Positions 39,669 to 47,132 of a DNA stretch of 64,000 nucleotides are shown here, piece by piece. The translations under genes were made by a program, and so were the position numbers. Positions within the stretch are counted from its first letter, which is position 1; each line of letters begins with the position of its first letter. The notes beneath the pieces are model-generated. The model was not told where the DNA came from. It searched no databases and worked only from the letters and a program-made list of their open reading frames with translations. Source of the DNA: Mycobacterium sp. 1100029.7 (GTDB lineage: Bacteria; Actinomycetota; Actinomycetes; Mycobacteriales; Mycobacteriaceae); contig NZ_LZSC01000029.1 of NCBI RefSeq assembly GCF_001665235.1, forward strand, positions 1 through 64,000, written 5' to 3'.

Positions 39669-40522
39669 TGCAGCGAGAGCGGCGCCAGTGTGCCCGCCAG
39701 TTCACCGGCAAGCAGCACCAGTAATTCCGAGCACCCGGCGTCGAGTTTGACGGTGGCCAGATCGTCGCCGCGGGTGGGTCCGCGGTTGACGATGGCGATC
39801 GGGACGCCGCGGGCGGCGGCATGGCGCACGAATCGGTACCCGGAGAACACCGTCAGCGACGAGCCGGCGACCAACAGTGCTTCGGACCGGTCGATCAACG
39901 AAAATGCTTGTGCCACCGTAGCTTTAGGGACACTTTCACCGAAGTACACAATGTCGGGCTTGAGCATTCCGCCGCAGCGCGGGCAGTCCAGATAGTGAAA
40001 TGATGTGGTGTCGGCGACGACGGCGTCGGCGTCGGGAGCTACCGCCAGCCCGCCGACGGCCTCGGCGCGCTCGATGAATCCCGGGTTGAGCGTTTCGAGT
40101 TGGTCGGCCAGGGCGGCGCGGCTCAGGGTGTGGCCGCAGTTCAGGCAGATCACCTGCGCATAGGTGCCGTGCAGATTGATGACGGTGTCGCTGCCGGCCT
40201 TGGTGTGCAGTAGGTCGACGTTCTGAGTGATCACACCGGTGACGACCCCGGCCTGCTCAAGTGCGGTGAGCGCCCGGTGCCCGGCGTTGGGCTGCGTCGC
40301 GTCCATGTGCCGCCAGCCGACGTGATTGCGCGCCCAATACCGCTGCCGGAAGGCCGCATCCGAGGTGAACTGCCGGATGGTCATCGGGTTACTGGGCGGC
40401 GAATCCGGGCCCCGGTAGTCGGGAATGCCCGAGTCGGTGGAGATGCCCGCACCCGTCAACACCGCGATCCGGCGCCCGGTCAACAGCGCGACCAGCTCTG
40501 GGGCTTCGGGTCGGCTGGTCAT
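39665..40522 (-). CDS. SIR2-family NAD-dependent protein deacetylase
   Basis: A 285-residue sirtuin. The NAD-binding GAGIST, TQNVDLLH, catalytic His in NLHGTYAQ, and two Zn-binding CxxC pairs (CLNC, CPRC) are present, with GSSLTVFSGYRF near the C-terminus. It would remove acyl groups from lysines while consuming NAD. The start is ATG 40522, preceded by TACCCT and 7 nt (leaderless). It is a second-type sirtuin distinct from the short Rv1151c class, judging by the 285-residue length and the PPSNPMTIRQFT region. Confidence 0.92.
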   Translation of the reverse strand: MTSRPEAPELVALLTGRRIAVLTGAGISTDSGIPDYRGPDSPPSNPMTIRQFTSDAAFRQRYWARNHVGWRHMDATQPNAGHRALTALEQAGVVTGVITQNVDLLHTKAGSDTVINLHGTYAQVICLNCGHTLSRAALADQLETLNPGFIERAEAVGGLAVAPDADAVVADTTSFHYLDCPRCGGMLKPDIVYFGESVPKATVAQAFSLIDRSEALLVAGSSLTVFSGYRFVRHAAARGVPIAIVNRGPTRGDDLATVKLDAGCSELLVLLAGELAGTLAPLSLH

Positions 40523-40529
40523 GTATTCG

Positions 40530-40535
40530 AGGGTA
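40530..40535 (-). promoter_or_regulatory. Probable -10 element of the leaderless sirtuin promoter
   Basis: TACCCT on the minus strand, 7 nt before ATG 40522. Confidence 0.45.
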
Positions 40536-40562
40536 CGGACTCAGCCGATACACTCGGTCAGC

Positions 40563-41153
40563 TCACCGGGCCGTTTGACGGGCAAGGCAAATTTGGGTGA
40601 TCAACAGGTCGACCCGGTTGGCCGCGTGGTCCGGGCGCAGCCGGCCAGCGCGTCCGAGGGTGACCATCCCATGCAGGGCCGACCAGAACACCTCCGCGAG
40701 CGTGTCGGAGTCGTGCTGCGCTTCGAGTCCGGAGACCGCCTCGCGTAGCTCGGCGAAAGCCGCTTCCAGTTCGGAAGGCGTGTCTTCGGCGGCGAAGTGC
40801 AAGGTGGTCGAACGCGTGAACATTGCGTCGTAAAGCGCGGGGTTGTCGCGGGCGAAGTCGAGGTAGGCGCGGGCGAGGTAGGCCAACGACTCGGTGGGAG
40901 TCGAAGCGCCGGTACGGGTGGTGCGCAAGGCCGCGGCGAGTTCACCGAAGCCGTCGACGGCGACGGCCTGTGCGAGTTGATCCATATTCGCGAAATGCGC
41001 ATAGAGAACCGGCTGGCTGTACTCGATTTCCGAGGACAGCCGACGCGTGGTGACGGCATCCCATCCTTCGGCTTCGGCAAGCTGGCGCGCCGTCCTGACG
41101 ATCAACTCGCGCCGCGCGGTTCGCTCGCGGGTTCGGCGATCTTCGATAGGCAT
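40563..41153 (-). CDS. TetR-family regulator divergent from DUF1772 gene
   Basis: A 196-residue TetR regulator with an N-terminal HTH (RTARQLAEAEGWDAVTTRRLSSEIEYSQPVLYAHFANMDQLAQAV) and a WHG-type C-terminal domain (EVFWSALHGMVTLGRAG). ATG 41153 (MPIEDRRTRERT) is used; the frame extends to 41204 but that part runs through operator sequence. Four TAGC-N3-GCTA palindromes lie just upstream, two of them over its own promoter, indicating autoregulation. Confidence 0.88.
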   Translation of the reverse strand: MPIEDRRTRERTARRELIVRTARQLAEAEGWDAVTTRRLSSEIEYSQPVLYAHFANMDQLAQAVAVDGFGELAAALRTTRTGASTPTESLAYLARAYLDFARDNPALYDAMFTRSTTLHFAAEDTPSELEAAFAELREAVSGLEAQHDSDTLAEVFWSALHGMVTLGRAGRLRPDHAANRVDLLITQICLARQTAR

Positions 41154-41162
41154 AGCCAACAG

Positions 41163-41244
41163 TAGCACTGCTAGGTGATCTAGCGACGCTATTGACGCAC
41201 TCATCCTCGTATGTCTAGCATTGCTAGATCAATTAGCACTGCTA
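41163..41244. promoter_or_regulatory. Array of four TAGC-N3-GCTA operators
   Basis: Four 11-bp palindromes: TAGCACTGCTA (41163-41173), TAGCGACGCTA (41181-41191), TAGCATTGCTA (41216-41226) and TAGCACTGCTA (41234-41244). They form two pairs, and within each pair the copies are exactly 18 bp apart. The first pair covers the tetR promoter and the second the promoter of the divergent DUF1772 gene. This looks like cooperative binding by the adjacent TetR protein. Confidence 0.7.
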
Positions 41245-41261
41245 CGAGGAGGAACTTCATC

Positions 41262-41738
41262 GTGATTACGTCATCGTTCGCACAGATCGCGGCGCTGATC
41301 GCCGTCTTGGGTACCGCCGTGGTCTACGGCACCGACGTTTTTTGCGCAATGGTGTTGCGACCCGCGTTGGCCCGCGTCGACGATCAGGCGCTGACTACGG
41401 TGATCGGCTTTGTGCACCGTTACGGCGACCGGCGGATGCCCGCGCCGGGGATTATCGGTCTGGTAGCGGCCGTCGCAAGCGCTGCACTGGCCGCACTTGC
41501 CGCGCACTGGACTGAGGCCGTCTCGGCTGGGATCGCTGTTGTGCTGCTTGTGATTTGGCTGCTGCTTTACATCCGCGTGAGTGCGCCGATCAACCGACAG
41601 CTCACCGCCGCCGCTGATGACGGCCGAGTCCTACCCAATGTCCGAGCGCTGCAAGCCAATTGGGACCGGATCATCAACGCTCGCGCGATGCTGCAGGGTC
41701 TTGCGGTCGCCGCGCTCTGCCTCGCTTTGTTCGCCTGA
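41262..41738 (+). CDS. DUF1772 (anthrone oxygenase-like) membrane protein
   Basis: A 158-residue protein with four hydrophobic segments (about residues 5-28, 63-84, 88-108 and 139-156) and the conserved DRR/NRQL and NW motifs of the DUF1772 family, related to anthrone oxygenases. GTG 41262 is chosen because GAGGAGGAA (41246-41254) precedes it; an upstream ATG at 41211 lies in the operators. Likely repressed by the divergent TetR protein and co-transcribed with the next gene 38 nt later. Confidence 0.78.
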   Translation: MITSSFAQIAALIAVLGTAVVYGTDVFCAMVLRPALARVDDQALTTVIGFVHRYGDRRMPAPGIIGLVAAVASAALAALAAHWTEAVSAGIAVVLLVIWLLLYIRVSAPINRQLTAAADDGRVLPNVRALQANWDRIINARAMLQGLAVAALCLALFA

Positions 41739-41776
41739 CTTCCGCATTGTTCACGTTCGACAGGAAAGCTGGACAC

Positions 41777-42142
41777 ATGACTACCTTCCCGAAAAATCTC
41801 GGACGACTATTCCTGCGCGCTGCACCGATTCTCAACGTGCCGGTCGCTGCGCTGGCCACCTCGCGACGCTTCGGCGGCCTGGTGAACCGCAGTATCGCCG
41901 TCGTCAGATACACCGGGCGCCGCTCCGGGCGTGAGTTCAGCATTCCGGTGGCTTATCGCCGCACCGGTGACGTCCTCACCATCCGCGCCAACTTGCCCGA
42001 GACGAAAACGTGGTGGCGCAACTTCCTCGACGACGGCGGCCCGGTGACCGTGCAAGTCGACGGGACCGAGCGGAGCGGCCACGCCCTGGCGACCCGCGAC
42101 GACAAGGGCCGGGTTGTCGTCACCGTGCGCCTGGCCGACTGA
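41777..42142 (+). CDS. Deazaflavin (F420)-dependent nitroreductase-family protein
   Basis: A 121-residue small split-barrel protein of the Ddn/DUF385 type (VRYTGRRSGREFSIPVAYRR, then ETKTWWRNFLDDGGPVTVQV). Family members bind F420 and reduce nitro or unsaturated compounds or act as quinone reductases. ATG 41777 follows the DUF1772 gene by 38 nt. Together they form a small TetR-controlled oxidoreductase module. Confidence 0.85.
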   Translation: MTTFPKNLGRLFLRAAPILNVPVAALATSRRFGGLVNRSIAVVRYTGRRSGREFSIPVAYRRTGDVLTIRANLPETKTWWRNFLDDGGPVTVQVDGTERSGHALATRDDKGRVVVTVRLAD

Positions 42143-42153
42143 CAGGTTCTCAA

Positions 42154-42183
42154 CCCAGGCAGTCGGCAGCCGTCGTCAACTCG
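42154..42183 (+). repeat. 30-bp direct repeat, copy 1
   Basis: Identical over 30 bases to 43028-43057, which is the last ten codons of the cysteine hydrolase gene. Copy 1 is isolated, 11 nt after the nitroreductase stop. The two copies bound an 844-bp segment. Confidence 0.9.
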
Positions 42184-42233
42184 ACTATGACGCGATGCAG
42201 CGTCGATTCCGCTCTGTTTGGTACACATTGTTG

Positions 42234-42629
42234 TCAGCCTGGCCCGTCAGCGGGCTCGGACACCAGCAGGTTTCCTCCGACACCATAATGGCCGATCTTC
42301 CGTTGGATCGAGCGCATTAGCGGAGCAGCCTCGTCGTCGTGGAAGTTGGATCTGAAGTCGAGGCCCGAACCGACCAAATTGCTAGCCCAGGAAACTTCGG
42401 TGAGAAAGACTGCGCGGGCCCAATCAAGCTTGGACAAGGGTTCTTTCCGCCAGATGGCTTGCCCGAGCCTGTCGACAACGGCATCGAAGCTTGAGCGGTC
42501 TGGCAGACCTAGCGCTCGCATCATGACGAGTTGATTGCGGATCGGTCCTCCATATTCATTAAGGCCGTGGGAAAGGAACTCGCGCTCGTCGTCGGTCAGC
42601 TCAATGTCGATGAGCTCCGTCGTAGTCAT
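42234..42629 (-). CDS. Hypothetical protein (131 aa)
   Basis: A 131-residue acidic soluble protein with no domain I recognise (MTTTELIDIELTDDEREFLSHGLNEYGG...). Real codon structure and a TAGGCT -10 (42636-42641, minus strand) 6 nt before ATG 42629 support a genuine, leaderless gene. It lies inside the segment bounded by the 30-bp repeat. Its beginning resembles small immunity-type or regulatory proteins in composition only; I do not assign a role. Confidence 0.6.
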   Translation of the reverse strand: MTTTELIDIELTDDEREFLSHGLNEYGGPIRNQLVMMRALGLPDRSSFDAVVDRLGQAIWRKEPLSKLDWARAVFLTEVSWASNLVGSGLDFRSNFHDDEAAPLMRSIQRKIGHYGVGGNLLVSEPADGPG

Positions 42630-42657
42630 GGATTTAGCCTAACGAGGAATTCGGGGA

Positions 42658-42933
42658 TCAATGATGGTCGTCGTCCCACGGTTCTGTGGCGTCGTCGCCG
42701 AGTACATGAGGCCCGTGCCAATGCGGAGGTGGCGCGAAAGTGGGTCCGATTGGCGTAGCGGGACCACCCGGAAGCATTGGACCTTCCCTGATCGGGGGCA
42801 ACGGAGGCTTAGGAGCCGGTGGTACTTGAACAGGCCGGACGCGGAGTGGCGGCTGGCGCGGGTTCAGCTGGAGCCGGCCGGGCCGCCGGAAGGGGACCGT
42901 CCGATAGTTGTCCGGGCGGAATGGCGGGTTCAC
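42658..42933 (-). pseudogene. Remnant of a proline-rich exported protein
   Basis: The minus-strand frame encodes ~91 residues of Pro-rich sequence ending PHVLGDDATEPWDDDHH, resembling the C-terminus of small mycobacterial secreted Pro-rich proteins. Upstream, in a different frame, RKGQCCTIFGEGSAFSDRLWPTGHQC (43005-42926 approx.) looks like the Cys-containing middle of the same kind of protein. There is no signal peptide before the segment edge at about 43023. This suggests an N-terminally truncated and frameshifted remnant. Low confidence. Confidence 0.35.
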
Positions 42934-43023
42934 GGCACTGATGCCCCGTCGGCCACAGCCGGTCGGAGAAGGCGCTACCCTCTCCGAAGATCGTGCAGCA
43001 CTGGCCCTTACGTCGACTTAGAT

Positions 43024-43563
43024 CTAGCCCAGGCAGTCGGCAGCCGTCGTCAACTCGGCGGACATGTTGCCTTCCATCATCTTGAATGCCGCCGTGGCGA
43101 GGTCGTCGTCGATACCGGCGACGGCGTCCTTGGGAATGACGACCTGCAGATGGCGCACGTAGGCGTCGAGGGCGGTGTAGAGAATGCATTGCTCGGTGAC
43201 CTGACCGGTCAGGATCAGCCGTTCGGTGTCAAGACGATCCAGCAGATAGGACAGTGGCGTCGCGTAGAACGCGCTATGGCGCACCTTGGTCATCAGCCGG
43301 CTGCCCTTTGCCGGGACGATCGGGTCCACCAGATCGGGACGTTCACCATTGCAAGCAGATTCGACCAGGTCGCCGAACTCGGCGGTGAAGTCGCCGTAGT
43401 TGTCGTTGACATAGATCAGGTCTACGTCGTCGGTTTCGCGCACGCGGCGGACCAGATCGGCCAGCGGATCGATGATCTTGGCGACATTGGGTATCAATAC
43501 TTCGGCGTCGGGATGCTGATAACTGTTCATCATGTCGACCACCAAGACAGCGGTATCACTCAT
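43024..43563 (-). CDS. Isochorismatase-family cysteine hydrolase
   Basis: A 179-residue isochorismatase-like hydrolase. The triad is visible: Asp in VLVVDMMNSY, Lys in TKVRHSAFYAT and Cys in LTGQVTEQCILYTALDAYVR, with a preceding cis-peptide. Members hydrolyse nicotinamide, N-carbamoyl compounds or isochorismate. It is divergent from nadE with 57 bp between, so a role in NAD salvage (nicotinamidase-like) is tempting but unproven. The last ten codons are duplicated at 42154-42183. Confidence 0.85.
   Translation of the reverse strand: MSDTAVLVVDMMNSYQHPDAEVLIPNVAKIIDPLADLVRRVRETDDVDLIYVNDNYGDFTAEFGDLVESACNGERPDLVDPIVPAKGSRLMTKVRHSAFYATPLSYLLDRLDTERLILTGQVTEQCILYTALDAYVRHLQVVIPKDAVAGIDDDLATAAFKMMEGNMSAELTTAADCLG
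43028..43057 (+). repeat. 30-bp direct repeat, copy 2 (3' end of cysteine hydrolase gene)
   Basis: Perfect match to 42154-42183 at an offset of 874 bp. The match ends next to the hydrolase stop codon (43024-43026). Confidence 0.9.
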
Positions 43564-43620
43564 GCTGGGGTGATACCCGGCGAATACTCGTTGACACGGC
43601 TCGCGCGACAATGGAAAGCG

Positions 43621-45663
43621 ATGGACTTCTACAACAGCTACAGCCAGGGATTTGTCCGCGTCGCCGCGTGCACGCACCACACCACGATCGGCGACCCGGC
43701 GGCCAATGCTGCCTCGGTCCTGCGGTTGGCCGGCGAGTGCCACGACGAGGGAGTCGGTCTGGCCGTCTTCCCGGAATTGACGCTGTCCGGGTACTCGATC
43801 GAAGACATCGTCTTGCAAGACCTCTTGCTCGACGACGTCGAAACCGCGTTGGCCGACCTCGTCGCCGGGTCGGCCGACCTGCTGCCCGTGCTGGTGGTGG
43901 GTGCGCCGCTGCGGTACCGGCAGCGCATCTACAACACCGCCGTCGTCGTCCACCGCGGCACCATTCTCGGCGTCGTGCCCAAGTCGTACCTGCCGACCTA
44001 CCGGGAGTTCTACGAGCGACGCCAAATCACACCCGGTGACGACGAGCGGGGCGTCATCCGGGTCGGCGCCGTCGAGGCCCCTTTCGGTCCCGATCTGTTG
44101 TTCGCGGCAACCGATCTGCCCGACTTCGTGCTGCACGTCGAAATCTGCGAGGACATGTTCGTGCCGATTCCGCCCAGTGCCGAAGCGGCTCTGGCAGGTG
44201 CGACGGTGCTGGCGAATCTGTCCGGCAGTCCGATCACGATCGGACGCGCCGACGACCGCCGTCTGCTGGCCCGGTCGGCGTCGTCGCGATGCCTGGCCGC
44301 GTACGTGTACGCCGCAGCAGGGCAAGGCGAGTCGACGACCGACCTGGCCTGGGACGGGCAAACGATGGTCTTCGAAAACGGCGTGCTGCTGGCCGAATCC
44401 GAGCGATTCCCTAAAGAAGACCGCCGTTCGGTCGCTGATGTCGACACCGGACTGCTGCGCGCGGAACGGACGCGGATGGGGACGTTCGACGACAACCGGC
44501 GCCACCACCGGGCATCGTCGGATTCGTACCGGCGCGTCGAGTTCCGGTTGGACCCGCCCTCCGGCGACATCGGACTGCGACGTGAAATCGAGCGATTCCC
44601 CTTTGTACCCGCCGATCCGCAACGGCTGGAACAAGATTGCTACGAGGGCTACAACATTCAGGTCTCCGGTCTCGAGCAGCGGCTGCGGGCACTCGACTTT
44701 CCGAAGGTCGTGATCGGCATCTCCGGCGGGCTGGACTCGACGCACGCGCTGATCGTGGCCGCGCATGCGATGGATCGTGAAAACCGGCCGCGCAGCGACA
44801 TTCTGGCGTTCACACTGCCCGGCTTCGCGACGGGTGAACGTACCAAACGCAACGCGGTCGAGCTGTGTCGCGCGCTCGGAGTGACCTTCGCCGAGATCGA
44901 CATCCGTGAGACCGCGCAGCTGATGCTCAAGGAAATGGATCATCCGTTCGCCCGTGGCGAGAAGGTATACGACGTCACGTTCGAGAACGTCCAGGCCGGC
45001 CTGCGCACCGATTACCTGTTCCGGTTGGCAAATCAGCGTGGCGGCATCGTGCTGGGCACCGGTGATCTCTCCGAGCTCGGGTTGGGCTGGTCGACATACG
45101 GTGTCGGGGACCAGATGTCGCACTACAACGTCAACGGCGGAGTGCCCAAGACGCTGATTCAGCATCTGATCCGCTGGGTCATCTCGTCGGGGCAGTTCGA
45201 GTCCGATGTCACCGACGTACTGCAGTCGGTGGTCGACACCGAGATCACTCCCGAACTCATTCCCACGGGTGAGGAAGAGGAGCTTCAGAGCAGCGAGGCC
45301 AAGGTTGGACCTTACGCGCTGCAAGACTTTTCGCTGTTCCACGTACTGCGCTTCGGTTTCCGGCCGTCGAAGATCGCCTTCCTGGCCTGGCATGCGTGGA
45401 GCGATCCCGAACACGGCAACTGGCCGGCCGGATTCCCCGAGGACAAGCGGCCGTCGTACTCCCTGAAGGAAATCCGGCACTGGTTGCAGATCTTCGTGCA
45501 ACGGTTCTATTCGTTCAGTCAATTCAAGCGCTCGGCATTGCCCAACGGCCCCAAGGTGTCCCACGGGGGCGCGCTGTCGCCCCGCGGCGACTGGCGGGCC
45601 CCGTCGGACATGTCGGCGCGCATCTGGCTCGACGAGATCGACCGCGAGGTGCCCGAGGACTAG
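43621..45663 (+). CDS. nadE: Glutamine-dependent NAD+ synthetase
   Basis: A 680-residue fused enzyme. The N-terminal nitrilase-fold glutaminase has Glu in VFPELTLSGYS, Lys in KSYLPTYREFYE and Cys in VEICEDMF. The C-terminal synthetase has the PP-loop GISGGLDSTHAL (~residue 365). Ammonia is channelled to adenylated NaAD to give NAD. ATG 43621 (MDFYNSYSQGFVRVAA) matches the M. tuberculosis protein (679 aa); the frame stays open upstream to 42661, but that part is antisense to other genes. Rv2438c counterpart, separated from proB by an inserted 6-kb block. Confidence 0.97.
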   Translation: MDFYNSYSQGFVRVAACTHHTTIGDPAANAASVLRLAGECHDEGVGLAVFPELTLSGYSIEDIVLQDLLLDDVETALADLVAGSADLLPVLVVGAPLRYRQRIYNTAVVVHRGTILGVVPKSYLPTYREFYERRQITPGDDERGVIRVGAVEAPFGPDLLFAATDLPDFVLHVEICEDMFVPIPPSAEAALAGATVLANLSGSPITIGRADDRRLLARSASSRCLAAYVYAAAGQGESTTDLAWDGQTMVFENGVLLAESERFPKEDRRSVADVDTGLLRAERTRMGTFDDNRRHHRASSDSYRRVEFRLDPPSGDIGLRREIERFPFVPADPQRLEQDCYEGYNIQVSGLEQRLRALDFPKVVIGISGGLDSTHALIVAAHAMDRENRPRSDILAFTLPGFATGERTKRNAVELCRALGVTFAEIDIRETAQLMLKEMDHPFARGEKVYDVTFENVQAGLRTDYLFRLANQRGGIVLGTGDLSELGLGWSTYGVGDQMSHYNVNGGVPKTLIQHLIRWVISSGQFESDVTDVLQSVVDTEITPELIPTGEEEELQSSEAKVGPYALQDFSLFHVLRFGFRPSKIAFLAWHAWSDPEHGNWPAGFPEDKRPSYSLKEIRHWLQIFVQRFYSFSQFKRSALPNGPKVSHGGALSPRGDWRAPSDMSARIWLDEIDREVPED

Positions 45664-45669
45664 CGCCGT

Positions 45670-47004
45670 TCACCACGGCGCCGAAAGCACCACTTCGCGC
45701 AGCCGGTCCAGCGCGTACGCCAGTTCAGAGAGCGACGGTGTCCCCAGCGCGAGTCGCAGCGCGTTGGGCGGATGCGAGGTGACGCAGAAGGCTTCGGCCG
45801 TCGAGACGAGGATGCCTTCGTCGGCCAATTCGTGCGCTACGTAGTCGCCCCGCACATGTTCGGGCAACGTCAGCCATCCGTAATAGCACGAGGAATGGGC
45901 CTGATATTGAAGCCCGTCCAACGCGCGGTGAGCCATCTGCTGTCGTTCTTGCGCATCGCTGCGGCGCTGCTTTTCCAGCCGAGCGACCGTACCATCGGTC
46001 AGCCAGTTGGTGACCAGCGTCGAAACCAGGCTCGAAGTGCCCCAACTCGACGTTCGCACCGCCTGTTTTGCGCGTAAGACGTATTCGTCGGGTGTCACCA
46101 CGAATCCGAACCTCAACCCGGTCGCCACGTTCTTGGACAGGCTGGCGACGTGCACGGTGCGTTCTGGGGCCAACGTGTACATCGTTGGCCCACTGTGTGG
46201 TTCGAGGAAGGCATAGGTGCCGTCCTCGATGATCACGCACTCGTAGCGGCGGGCGATCTCGGCCAGGTGGTCGCGCTGCTCCCGCGACATGACGTAGCCG
46301 AGCGGGTTGTGCAGCGTCGGCATCGTATAGACCGCGGCCACGCGACGGCTGGCGCACAACGCCGTCAGCGCCTCCAAGTCCGGGCCGTCGGGACCGGACG
46401 GAAACGAAACCAGTTCCAGGGCACGGTCATCCGCGATTAGTTTGATCCCGGGATAGGTCAATTCCTCGACGGCGACAACCGTCCCGGGCCGCGCCAGCAC
46501 ACGCAGCACGATGTCGAGTCCATGCTGGGATCCAGCAGTCAGCACGACGTTGTTGGGGGGCACGTCGATCCCGCGGTCGAGCAAGTACGTGGCAACCGCG
46601 GCTTTGTCGCTGGTTCGCCCGCCGGGCGAGTGCTGCATGAGCACCGACTGCAGGTCACCTGTTGCGGCCAACTGCCGTAAGGCCTCTCGTAGCTGCTCGG
46701 CCTGATCGGGGGCCACCGGCTGGTTGAATGACAGGTCGGCGACCCGGGATGCGGGCGCGATTCGACGTCCGTCAAGTCCGCCGTAGCCACCTTGGTCGCG
46801 AACGAACGTGCCGCGACCGGGCTCACCGGCGACCAGACCCGCCTTGCCGAGCTGCGCGTAGACCCGAGTCGCGGTGGCCAGGGCGATGCCGTGCCGGCGG
46901 GCAAGCTCGCGGTGGGTGGGCAGCCGAGTGCCGGGCGCCAACCGACCGTCGCGGATCTGCGCGGTCAGCTGATCCACGATGGCGGTATAGCGGCTGGTCG
47001 GCAC
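45670..47004 (-). CDS. MocR-type regulator: GntR HTH fused to PLP aminotransferase domain
   Basis: 444 residues. An N-terminal winged helix (IVDQLTAQIRDGRLAPGTRLPTHRELARRHGIALATATRVYAQL) is joined to a class I aminotransferase-like domain with the PLP lysine in VASLSKNVATGLRFG. MocR proteins usually use PLP as a sensed cofactor to control nearby metabolism. The start is GTG 47004. A 9+9-bp near-palindrome (47024-47047) lies between it and the divergent hydrolase gene, its probable target. Absent from M. tuberculosis here. Confidence 0.92.
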   Translation of the reverse strand: MPTSRYTAIVDQLTAQIRDGRLAPGTRLPTHRELARRHGIALATATRVYAQLGKAGLVAGEPGRGTFVRDQGGYGGLDGRRIAPASRVADLSFNQPVAPDQAEQLREALRQLAATGDLQSVLMQHSPGGRTSDKAAVATYLLDRGIDVPPNNVVLTAGSQHGLDIVLRVLARPGTVVAVEELTYPGIKLIADDRALELVSFPSGPDGPDLEALTALCASRRVAAVYTMPTLHNPLGYVMSREQRDHLAEIARRYECVIIEDGTYAFLEPHSGPTMYTLAPERTVHVASLSKNVATGLRFGFVVTPDEYVLRAKQAVRTSSWGTSSLVSTLVTNWLTDGTVARLEKQRRSDAQERQQMAHRALDGLQYQAHSSCYYGWLTLPEHVRGDYVAHELADEGILVSTAEAFCVTSHPPNALRLALGTPSLSELAYALDRLREVVLSAPW

Positions 47005-47023
47005 TCGTAGCCCATCTTGTATC

Positions 47024-47047
47024 TAGGACAATTTCTCGATTGTTCTA
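47024..47047. promoter_or_regulatory. Probable MocR operator
   Basis: TAGGACAAT-N6-ATTGTTCTA, arms matching at 8 of 9 positions, in the 128-bp divergent region between the MocR gene and the alpha/beta hydrolase gene. Confidence 0.5.
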
Positions 47048-47132
47048 TCACAGGTGGTTACCGTCATGGAAGGAGGTCAACCAACCAGTCGGTTGCCTGG
47101 AACCGCCAAGAACTCACGGGTAGGAGTCATCC

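Noticed and set aside
42661..43620. Long upstream extension of nadE giving a 1000-residue open frame
   Set aside because: The extra 320 codons are antisense to the cysteine hydrolase and Pro-rich remnant. ATG 43621 matches the known NadE start and length.
43024..45564. 846-residue minus-strand open frame across nadE
   Set aside because: Only its last 180 codons (43024-43563) form a recognisable gene; the rest is a GC-driven antisense shadow of nadE.
47066..47095. Strong AAGGAGGT ribosome site upstream of the alpha/beta hydrolase
   Set aside because: No start codon at suitable distance and no coding-like frame; the hydrolase has its own site before ATG 47133.
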